The notes under the pieces are model-generated. The model had not been told where the DNA came from. It did not search any database and saw only the letters and a list, made by a program, of their open reading frames with translations. Shown one piece after another: positions 14,952-21,193 of a stretch of DNA of 35,224 nucleotides (the first letter of the stretch is position 1; each line of letters opens with the position of its first letter). This DNA is from Clostridiales bacterium (GTDB lineage: Bacteria; Bacillota; Clostridia; Lachnospirales; Lachnospiraceae), in assembly GCA_018374355.1 (NCBI GenBank), contig JAHAFI010000032.1:1-35224 (forward strand), written 5' to 3'. The position numbers and the translations under genes were made by a program.

Positions 14952-15862
14952 TCACCTTCCCCTTCCTCAACGATGTCCGGGTTGGCTTCATACAACTGGT
15001 CAAGCTGCATACTTTCCCCGAAGGTGGTTTTCGTCTCTCCATTAACCGAAATCTGCACTTTCGATACATTCTTTGCTGCAATCAGCGAGTTTACAATAGA
15101 ATAAATCGGCAGTTCTTCCTGAATGGGAAGCGCTTCCGTCACAAACCGCTGATTCAGATTCACATAAGCGATCCGGTCCGAAACCGATACCCCGATGATC
15201 CTGATATTGGGCGACAGGGTTGCCTGATGTTTTTCCTCCTTCGGTCCCCGAATCAACTGTTCCACCACAACCTTCTCAATGGGGGAATTGCTGGTGTGAT
15301 ACACCGAACGCTTTTCCTTCACCAGCTTATCTCCCGCTTCATTGGCAAAATAAAGTTCCATTTCCGTGTACTGATAAGCCGTGATGTCCTTTCCCGAATA
15401 TTCCAGAAAACTGTCGCCGCTCATCATTCCTATGGCGTTTCCCTTAGAGTCCCCGAGAGGTTCGCCACCCACGGTAAATTCCACATAGCCGATCCCTGAA
15501 ATCTGCACAAAGTTTTTTACGATCGCCGCCCTGCACAGAATTTCGTTCACACCCTCCATGTTTTTATAGGCTGGAGCAAAATCCAACGCCAGAATGTCTC
15601 CTGTCACCTCGTAGCTTTGAATCACCGCCTCCTCCGGCAGAAGCCTTCCGCCTTCCTCACTGCTCTCTGAAAGCGCCTGCATCACTTCCTTCACCATGGA
15701 AGCCCCATCCTCCGATTCCGGTTCAAATGGTTTGGATTCTATTGTTTTGTTATCGTAATTCACATAATACAGTTGATATGCCTGTTCTTCCTCTGTCTTT
15801 TCCCCACATCCGTTTAAAAACAGGCAAATGAGCAAAAGCCAGCAGATATTCCATTTTTTCAT
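14948..15862 (-). CDS. GerMN domain lipoprotein
   Basis: A 304-residue exported protein with a lipoprotein signal (MKKWNICWLLLICLFLNGC, lipobox L-N-G-C). Two GerMN-type repeats follow, an arrangement known from Bacillus GerM, a spore germination and sporulation lipoprotein. The second repeat contains SVYHTSNSPIEKVVVEQLI and VSDRIAYVNLNQRF. ATG 15862 is preferred because GAGGTG lies 4 bases upstream; a GTG at 15880 overlapping the kinase stop (ATGTGA) is the alternative. It is coupled upstream to the histidine kinase and downstream to comEC. It may work as an envelope partner of the kinase; that is inference from context. Confidence 0.82.
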   Translation of the reverse strand: MKKWNICWLLLICLFLNGCGEKTEEEQAYQLYYVNYDNKTIESKPFEPESEDGASMVKEVMQALSESSEEGGRLLPEEAVIQSYEVTGDILALDFAPAYKNMEGVNEILCRAAIVKNFVQISGIGYVEFTVGGEPLGDSKGNAIGMMSGDSFLEYSGKDITAYQYTEMELYFANEAGDKLVKEKRSVYHTSNSPIEKVVVEQLIRGPKEEKHQATLSPNIRIIGVSVSDRIAYVNLNQRFVTEALPIQEELPIYSIVNSLIAAKNVSKVQISVNGETKTTFGESMQLDQLYEANPDIVEEGEGE

Positions 15863-15876
15863 CTCACACCTCGTTT

Positions 15877-17307
15877 TCACATGATGTAATTCAGGGGAAT
15901 CCGCACAGAAAATGTGGTTCCTTCCTGTTCTTTACTCTTCACACGGATTGCTCCGTGGTGCATCATAATGGCGCTTCTGGTAATCGCCAGTCCCAGTCCC
16001 GTACCGTCAATCTCATTGGAATGGGATTTGTCTACCCTGTAGAACCTCTCAAAAATATGGTCAATGGAGTCTTCCGGAATACCCTTTCCCGAATCCGCCA
16101 CCGTCACATAAAAATATTTATGGTCCGCATTTAAAGATACCCGCACCCAGCCGCCGTCCACATTGTATTTGATGGCATTTTCAATCAGATTGCTGATGGC
16201 CAGCGTCAGCTTGGTCTCATCAATCTCCGCATTTACCGGACGGAAGCTTTCCAGCGTAAGTTCAATATCCTTCCTGCCGGCGATAGGCTTCAGCCGTTTT
16301 AAGATCAGCTCCATCAGTTCGTTGATATTTACCAGCTCAATATTCAGATTGGCCGCCTTTTTATCCAGCTTCACCAGCGTCAGAAGATCGGTGATGATTT
16401 TGCTTTCCCGGTCGATCTCATCTGCAATATCCTGCATAAATTCCTGATACAGTTCCACCGGAACATTCTCCTGCCCCACCAGAGAATCCGCCAGAACCTT
16501 CATGGAAGTCAGCGGAGTTTTCAGCTCATGGGACACATTGGATACAAATTCCTGACGGGAATTATCCAGAGATTTCACCCTGCCCAGCATTTTGTTGAAG
16601 GCATCGGTGATGAGCTCTGTTTCCGTGTAATCCGGTACGGAAATCTTATCATCCTGAAATCCATCCGTGATATCCTCGATGGCTTTTGTAACCTTCGCAA
16701 AAGGCTTCATCAGAATCCCCGCCAGCACATAGCCGAAGCCCAATACCAGAATCATGATAATGAGCAGGATATTCAAGCCCTTCTGTTCCAAAATCTCGAT
16801 ACTGGCCGCAATCTCTTCCGTTGAAACGCTGATGAGCATAACCCCTTCCACCTGATTTGCCTTTTCTAAATCCGTGTAAATGGGCATAATCATCTCTATG
16901 TAGCGGTTTTTCCGGTCATAGCTGCTGAATTCCTTCCCATCGCTGAAGCAGCGCATCACCTCTTGGGAAATCATAAATTTTCCCCTGTCAATATCGTAGG
17001 TATCTTTGATCACCCGAAATTCCTGATTCACGATCAGTATTCTTCCGTTATATACGTTGGAAAGCATTTTCAGCTCGCTGTTTATGGCCTCCGAGCTGGT
17101 ATCCTGTAAATACTGCTCCGTAATCAACTGGTTGGTCAGGATATCGCACTGGTTTTTTACCCCAAAGCTTCTGAGGGACACAGCCCGGTCCTCATAGCTG
17201 TTTACGATGCCTTTTTCCACAATCACACTGGGTACGATTCCGATAATCACCAGAATGATCATGATCCGAAAACGGAGACTCTTGATAAATTTAAATCTTG
17301 TCTTCAT
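15877..17307 (-). CDS. Sensor histidine kinase (HAMP, HisKA, HATPase)
   Basis: A 476-residue membrane sensor kinase. Transmembrane helices are near 13-32 and 177-200 and enclose an extracytoplasmic sensing region of about 145 residues. A HAMP linker (about 200-250) follows, then the HisKA box FVSNVSHELKTPLTSMK with phospho-acceptor His260. The ATP-binding domain carries NLIENAIKYN (N box), VADSGKGIPE (G1), FERFYRVDKSHS (F box) and GTGLGLAI (G2). The architecture resembles the WalK/PhoR group, but the signal is unknown. It is paired with the OmpR-type regulator 95 bp upstream. Confidence 0.92.
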   Translation of the reverse strand: MKTRFKFIKSLRFRIMIILVIIGIVPSVIVEKGIVNSYEDRAVSLRSFGVKNQCDILTNQLITEQYLQDTSSEAINSELKMLSNVYNGRILIVNQEFRVIKDTYDIDRGKFMISQEVMRCFSDGKEFSSYDRKNRYIEMIMPIYTDLEKANQVEGVMLISVSTEEIAASIEILEQKGLNILLIIMILVLGFGYVLAGILMKPFAKVTKAIEDITDGFQDDKISVPDYTETELITDAFNKMLGRVKSLDNSRQEFVSNVSHELKTPLTSMKVLADSLVGQENVPVELYQEFMQDIADEIDRESKIITDLLTLVKLDKKAANLNIELVNINELMELILKRLKPIAGRKDIELTLESFRPVNAEIDETKLTLAISNLIENAIKYNVDGGWVRVSLNADHKYFYVTVADSGKGIPEDSIDHIFERFYRVDKSHSNEIDGTGLGLAITRSAIMMHHGAIRVKSKEQEGTTFSVRIPLNYIM

Positions 17308-17402
17308 CTTATCTATTTACCCTCTCATTGTTCCCCTGAAACGAGGCTTGGACAGTATGCAATAAGAGGACGCCCTATGACGCCCTCCTTTTTCTCACCT
17401 GA

Positions 17403-18092
17403 TTATGCCTGAAAATAATAGCCCACGCCCCATTTGGTATGTACATATTTCGGTTCGCTGGGGTTTGTCTCGATTTTTTCACGCAGACGGCGGATATGTA
17501 CGTCCACGGTCCGTACATCCCCCGGATATTCATATCCCCATACGATATTCAGCAGGTTTTCTCTGCTGTACACCTTATTCGGGTTAAACACCAAAAGCTC
17601 CAGTACGTCAAACTCTTTGGCTGTCAGATTAATCTCTCTCTCATTGATGAAAACTCTGCGGCTCTCGCAGTCCAGCTTCAGATCTCCGGCTTCCATCACC
17701 CGGGCCTTCTCTTCCTGTGCCGCAGGTTTTTTCGTTCTGCGCATAATGGCCTTAATCCTTGCCTTTACCTCCAGAATATTAAATGGTTTTGTGATATAGT
17801 CATCGGCGCCGTATTCCAGCCCCAGAATCTTATCCATATCCTCCCCCTTAGCTGTCAGCATGATGATCGGCACATCGGAAAATTCACGAACCTGCTGACA
17901 CACCTCCAGACCGTTCATTTTCGGCAGCATCAGATCCAGAAGAATCATATCATATTCCTTGTTCTGAACGCACTCCAATGCCTCTTCCCCGTCATAAGCG
18001 CAATCCACTTCCATGCCGTCCTGTTCCAGACTGAAACGGATTCCCTTTACGATTAATTTTTCATCATCTACAACCAGCACCTTTTTTCCCAT
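17403..18092 (-). CDS. OmpR/PhoB-family response regulator
   Basis: A 229-residue DNA-binding response regulator. The receiver domain has VLVVDDE (Asp9, Asp10), phospho-acceptor Asp53 in LLDLMLP, LTAKGE and Lys102 in YITKPF. The C-terminal winged helix (about 130-228) ends with VDVHIRRLREKIE and YVHTKWGVGYYF, as in PhoB/WalR. ATG 18092 has GAGGAG 7 bases upstream; a TTG at 18107 is in frame but overlaps the comEA stop. It is read in the same direction as comEA, 11 bp downstream of it, and precedes its kinase. Confidence 0.94.
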   Translation of the reverse strand: MGKKVLVVDDEKLIVKGIRFSLEQDGMEVDCAYDGEEALECVQNKEYDMILLDLMLPKMNGLEVCQQVREFSDVPIIMLTAKGEDMDKILGLEYGADDYITKPFNILEVKARIKAIMRRTKKPAAQEEKARVMEAGDLKLDCESRRVFINEREINLTAKEFDVLELLVFNPNKVYSRENLLNIVWGYEYPGDVRTVDVHIRRLREKIETNPSEPKYVHTKWGVGYYFQA

Positions 18093-18103
18093 TTTCTTAC
18101 TCC

Positions 18104-18763
18104 TCAATCCACTGTGATCTGATCTTCCAGCTTTTCATATGTTTTTCCTTTGATTCCCTCCACCTGCATCAGATCCTCCACACAGGAAAATCCTCCGTTT
18201 GCTTCCCGGTAAGCCAAAATCGCCTCCGCCCGAGTCTCACCGATTCCCGTAAGGGTCATCAGTTCCGTCTTATCCGCCCGGTTGATATTGACCTTCCCTG
18301 CAGACTGTTCCCCCGAAGGAGAACCGTTTTCGGATATCAAAGGCTGTTCTTTTTTTATTTCTTCTGCTTCCTCTTTCGTATAGATGCGAATCTGCTGTCC
18401 ATCCTCCAGAATCCCTGCCTGATTCACCAAATCTGCCGCCCCGTCACCGGAAATTCCTCCGGCCAGCTCAAGGGCATGGAAAATCCGGCTCCCTTCCGGA
18501 AGCTGATATACTCCGGGCGCGTTCACCGCTCCCTGCACATCCACATAAATCATAGCATTCTCATCCTTCGGTTCTTCCGAGGACACCTTCCCGTCATGGC
18601 TGTCCTGCTCTGAAGGCTCTTCCGTTGAAACCACGGAAGCCTCCGTCTCCTCATTCCCTGTGTCGGACTGCAAAACGGAGGCGGAATCTCCACACCCTCC
18701 CAAAAGCGCCATACACAGAAGCAGGCCCGCAGCCGCCCTGCTGTATTTAAACATAATATTCAT
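18104..18763 (-). CDS. comEA: ComEA-like lipoprotein, SLBB plus helix-hairpin-helix
   Basis: A 219-residue exported protein. In competence systems ComEA binds double-stranded DNA outside the membrane and feeds the ComEC channel. The order is: signal peptide with lipobox L-G-G-C (Cys24), an acidic Ser/Glu-rich spacer, an SLBB domain (about 69-130, IYVDVQGAVNAPGVYQLPEGS), and a ComEA-type (HhH)2 domain (about 157-219, VNINRADKTELMTLTGIGE). Most ComEA proteins are anchored by a transmembrane helix; a lipid anchor is less usual. ATG 18763 is best spaced from AAGGAG. It heads the string of genes that runs through the two-component system to comEC. Confidence 0.88.
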   Translation of the reverse strand: MNIMFKYSRAAAGLLLCMALLGGCGDSASVLQSDTGNEETEASVVSTEEPSEQDSHDGKVSSEEPKDENAMIYVDVQGAVNAPGVYQLPEGSRIFHALELAGGISGDGAADLVNQAGILEDGQQIRIYTKEEAEEIKKEQPLISENGSPSGEQSAGKVNINRADKTELMTLTGIGETRAEAILAYREANGGFSCVEDLMQVEGIKGKTYEKLEDQITVD

Positions 18764-18818
18764 CTGCATTTCTCCTTAAAGCTTGCGCGATAAGGTTCCC
18801 TCAATGCATACACATTTT

Positions 18819-18847
18819 ATTTTACCCAATTTACAGGCCAATTACAA
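18819..18847 (-). promoter_or_regulatory. Promoter of the comEA gene string
   Basis: On the minus strand TTGTAA (18847-18842), a 17-base spacer and TAAAAT (18824-18819). This gives a leader of about 50 bases before comEA. It would drive comEA, the response regulator, and possibly the kinase, GerMN and comEC genes. Confidence 0.55.
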
Positions 18848-18878
18848 GTAGGGTTTTAAAGTTTTTGTAACAAATACT

Positions 18879-19310
18879 TTATTTCCACTTAAACAGAATG
18901 ATACCCCCGATAGCAATTGCCGTTCCGAATACCTTCCGCCACTCAAAAGGCTGACGTTCCACTCCAAACAGTCCGAAAACCTCCACCAGATACGACACCA
19001 CAAGCTGGGCGATGACAATCAGCATCGTAGCCTGCGCCGGACCCAGATTTCCCATACTTTTGATAACCGTAACGGTGATAAACGCGCCGATCACCCCGCC
19101 CAGCAGCGTATATTTGTGTTCCACCTGCCAGAGCGCACCGATACTCTCCTGTCCGGTAAACAGCCATGCCCCGATGCATACCAGAAGCGCCGAAAACTGT
19201 ACCCACCCGGTAGATACCCACAAACTGGTCTGCTTCGTCACTTCCGTGTTGAATACCCCCTGAATGCTCATCAGCGCCCCGGATAAAACCGCGATCCAGA
19301 TTCCCCACAT
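18879..19310 (-). CDS. DMT-type transporter, DUF606/YdcZ-like
   Basis: A 143-residue integral membrane protein with about five hydrophobic helices, covering nearly its whole length. It begins MWGIWIAVLSGALMSIQGVF and contains NTEVTKQTSLW, a long GGVIGAFITVTVIKSMGNLG segment and GPAQATMLIVIAQLVVSYLV. This is the pattern of the short DUF606 (YdcZ) members of the drug/metabolite transporter superfamily, which probably work as dimers. GGAGGG lies 7 bases before ATG 19310; the in-frame ATG at 19325 overlaps that site. Substrate is unknown. The gene follows the acetyltransferase remnant. Confidence 0.85.
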   Translation of the reverse strand: MWGIWIAVLSGALMSIQGVFNTEVTKQTSLWVSTGWVQFSALLVCIGAWLFTGQESIGALWQVEHKYTLLGGVIGAFITVTVIKSMGNLGPAQATMLIVIAQLVVSYLVEVFGLFGVERQPFEWRKVFGTAIAIGGIILFKWK

Positions 19311-19343
19311 AAAAAATCCCTCCATACTGAAAATTTAACTGCC

Positions 19344-19367
19344 GGGAGCAAAAAGTATTTTGCCCCC
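19344..19367 (-). terminator. Hairpin upstream of the DMT gene
   Basis: On the minus strand GGGGGCAAAA (19367-19358) pairs with TTTTGCTCCC (19353-19344), with one G-U pair in RNA. No long T-run follows, so it may be a weak terminator for the pseudogene or a leader element. Confidence 0.35.
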
Positions 19368-19396
19368 TATTCCAGTATAGACGGATTTTTTTATTT

Positions 19397-19656
19397 TTAT
19401 TCGATTTCGCTCTTATAATCCTCTACATCAAATTCCCGGTCCTTGAAATAGTATTTCCGGTCCTCCTCCGTGATTTCACGAATTATACGGCAGGGATTTC
19501 CCGCAGCGATCATGTTATCCGGGATATCTTTCGTTACCCCGGTTCCAGATGGTTGTAGCGGTAAATCCGCTTTTTGTTTTCGTCTCTCTCCTCCTGCAGA
19601 CCGTCCAGCCATGCTTTGTACGGCAGTCCCGCCAGCATTCTCTCTTTCATGTTCAT
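19397..19656 (-). pseudogene. maa: Maltose O-acetyltransferase remnant, internal deletion
   Basis: An N-terminal piece from ATG 19656 (AGGAGG upstream) reads MNMKERMLAGLPYKAW, then about 24 more residues to YNHLEPG and a stop. This is the start of a maltose/galactoside O-acetyltransferase. In another frame the text continues directly with GVTKDIPDNMIAAGNPCRII, the family's C-terminal end, to a stop at 19397. The roughly 110 to 120 residues of left-handed beta-helix hexapeptide repeats that carry the active site are missing, and the frame changes at the junction (about 19536-19546). The result cannot be a working acetyltransferase. Confidence 0.82.
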
Positions 19657-19690
19657 ATTTGATGTTCCTCCTTAAATTGTATCAATTAAA

Positions 19691-19723
19691 GTAACTATGA
19701 AGGACAGGGTCCCGAATAGTTAC
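19691..19723. repeat. Hairpin containing copy 2 of the dispersed motif
   Basis: GTAACTAT (19691-19698) and ATAGTTAC (19716-19723) are perfect inverted arms; inside them GGAC (19702-19705) pairs with GTCC (19709-19712). The minus strand of 19717-19699 reads ATTCGGGACCCTGTCCTTC, 17 of 19 matching the motif at 134-152. It lies between the immunity-like gene and the acetyltransferase remnant and could be a terminator or a small repeat. Confidence 0.45.
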
Positions 19724-19730
19724 CACTCTC

Positions 19731-20258
19731 TCAGCAATGCCACTTTACTTTCACCGGGTTTGGTTCATCCGAAACTGCTGCCAGCCTAAGAGAAGCCAGA
19801 ATCCGGTCCAGCTCCGCGCTTCCCAGTGCATCGTATACCTCCGTACTCTCCTCTGGTCCCGCCTTTTGGTAGGCTGACGCTGCCGCCCCGTAAAATGCAA
19901 ATCCCAATGCCCCGGTAGGCGTCTGAACCACCGAACACGCCGTAGCCAAAGCCCGCGCCGCAGCCTGTGCCGCCGGATCTGCATCCGCCTGTCTGGCAAT
20001 CCCGTTTGCCTCCCGCAGAAACGGTTTGAGGTCTTTCGCTTTGATTACTCCATTGATGCAGTCCTTCACAGCAGAAATGATTTCACGAAACCGTCCATCC
20101 CCGGGATATGCATTTTCGTAAATATCCAGATAATTTTTTTCCACATAGTCTGCCGCCCATGCCGCAAGCGTCTGTTTGCTCTGGGTTTCTATCACGCCCA
20201 TCATTTCCAAAATCTGCGGATCATCTGCCTTTCCCAACATTTTTCTCAATTTTGCCAT
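19731..20258 (-). CDS. Putative immunity protein (Imm-5-like)
   Basis: A 175-residue helical, Ala-rich protein with no signal peptide. From recall it resembles proteins annotated as putative immunity protein (Imm-5-like). The features matching that group are the N-terminal MAKLRKMLGKADDP, IETQSKQTLAAW, and the central DADPAAQAAARALATACSVV followed by PTGALGFAFYGAAA. Family members are proposed to neutralise polymorphic toxins, but many occur alone. No toxin gene is visible beside it. GGGAG lies about 8 bases before ATG 20258. The C-terminus ends VKVKWHC. Confidence 0.65.
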   Translation of the reverse strand: MAKLRKMLGKADDPQILEMMGVIETQSKQTLAAWAADYVEKNYLDIYENAYPGDGRFREIISAVKDCINGVIKAKDLKPFLREANGIARQADADPAAQAAARALATACSVVQTPTGALGFAFYGAAASAYQKAGPEESTEVYDALGSAELDRILASLRLAAVSDEPNPVKVKWHC

Positions 20259-20362
20259 TGTGTCTTCTCCCTGTATCTTCCAACTTCCTGAACCATATTT
20301 TTTCTGCTTCCGTCTTTTGGAATTTTCTTCATATCTCTTTGATCAATTTTTGTGATGTTTCA

Positions 20363-20391
20363 ATAGTAACACGGATTTTTGTTTGCTTCAA
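20363..20391 (-). promoter_or_regulatory. Possible promoter of the immunity-like gene
   Basis: On the minus strand TTGAAG (20391-20386), a 17-base spacer and TACTAT (20368-20363), about 105 bases before the start codon. Both boxes match consensus at four of six positions. Confidence 0.4.
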
Positions 20392-20445
20392 CGAAAAAAA
20401 TGCAGCACCCTTTGCAATGCACAGACAGTAACTTCTCAGATATCC

Positions 20446-20474
20446 TTGTTGTCTAAGTCAATGTATGGTATACT
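20446..20474 (+). promoter_or_regulatory. Promoter of the DtxR/MntR-type regulator
   Basis: TTGTTG (20446-20451), a 17-base spacer and TATACT (20469-20474), about 80 bases before the regulator start. No dyad like the one in the feo promoter is seen here. Confidence 0.5.
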
Positions 20475-20553
20475 GATTACAGATTATATACGTGTGCGTC
20501 AGTGGTTTCTCTATTTCACCGGAAATCCCCTGCACATTTCCCGGAGGGTCCTA

Positions 20554-20931
20554 ATGAAAAAAAACGAATCTGCAGAAGATTATTTGGAAACAATTCTGAT
20601 ATTGAGTAAGAAAAAACCGGTTGTCCGGGGCGTAGATATTGCTGAAGAGCTGGGTTACAAAAAATCCAGTGTCAGTGTTGCCATGAAACACCTGCGTGAA
20701 GCAGAGCATATTACCGTTACAAAAGAAGGTTACATTTACCTGACGGACACCGGACTGAAAATTGCGGAAATGATCTATGAGCGTCACCAGCTTCTTTCCT
20801 CATGGCTGATTTATCTCGGAGTAGACCGGGAAACCGCTTTGGACGATGCCTGCAGGATTGAGCACGATATCAGTTCCCAAAGCTTTACCAAAATCAAAGA
20901 GCATATTTTGGCTACCATGAAGCCTATGTAA
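20554..20931 (+). CDS. DtxR/MntR-family metalloregulator
   Basis: A 125-residue metal-dependent repressor. An N-terminal winged helix (GVDIAEELGYKKSSVSVAMKHL) is followed by the metal-binding and dimerisation domain. By alignment in memory to MntR and DtxR, likely ligands are Asp9 and Glu12 (SAEDYLETI), His78 (ERHQLL), Cys100, Glu103 and His104 (DACRIEH). The Cys at 100 is the DtxR-type choice, while Asp9/Glu12 are MntR-like. The C-terminal SH3-like domain of DtxR is absent. ATG 20554 has GGAGGG upstream; longer forms to 20383 lack a site. It lies beside feoAB and could bind the dyad in the feo promoter. Confidence 0.85.
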   Translation: MKKNESAEDYLETILILSKKKPVVRGVDIAEELGYKKSSVSVAMKHLREAEHITVTKEGYIYLTDTGLKIAEMIYERHQLLSSWLIYLGVDRETALDDACRIEHDISSQSFTKIKEHILATMKPM

Positions 20932-20995
20932 AAAAGCTGTCACACCGGAATACCCACAGTTCCGAAAGAACCGGGATTCCTTGTGACAGCTTTTT
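20931..20995. terminator. Long bidirectional terminator
   Basis: AAAAAGCTGTCACA (20931-20944) pairs perfectly with TGTGACAGCTTTTT (20982-20995). The interior is also largely paired (GGAAT/ATTCC, CCC/GGG, GTTC/GAAC around CGAAA). It overlaps the last base of the regulator stop and separates it from the convergent Feo genes. Confidence 0.85.
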
Positions 20996-21028
20996 ACTAC
21001 AGCCGCAGACAGACGGCCGCTTTTCCCA

Positions 21029-21166
21029 TCAGTGACAGCCGCCTCTGCATTTTCCGCAGTCACCGCCGCACTGAAGGGATTTTCCGTTTTTCTTATCACT
21101 CCATATTTTTCTTATGGCAAGAGAAACACTCACTCCTAAAATCATAAGGATTATCACTGTTCCCAT
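21029..21166 (-). CDS. FeoB-associated Cys-rich membrane peptide
   Basis: A 45-residue peptide. A single transmembrane helix (MGTVIILMILGVSVSLAI) is followed by a basic stretch and the Cys-rich tail CGGDCGKCRGGCH. This matches the short FeoB-associated Cys-rich membrane protein family found just after feoB in Firmicutes, a candidate functional stand-in for FeoC. ATG 21166 has GGAGG 9 bases upstream. It begins 28 bp after the feoAB stop, so the two are one transcript. The four Cys could bind iron or an iron-sulfur cluster; this is not shown. Confidence 0.85.
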   Translation of the reverse strand: MGTVIILMILGVSVSLAIRKIWSDKKNGKSLQCGGDCGKCRGGCH

Positions 21167-21193
21167 CTCTGTCCGCCTCCTACTCCTTCTCTG

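Noticed and set aside
17308..17402. Repeated GGGCGTC between the response regulator and kinase genes as a regulatory hairpin
   Set aside because: The copies are a short direct repeat, not inverted, and no clear terminator or promoter is formed.
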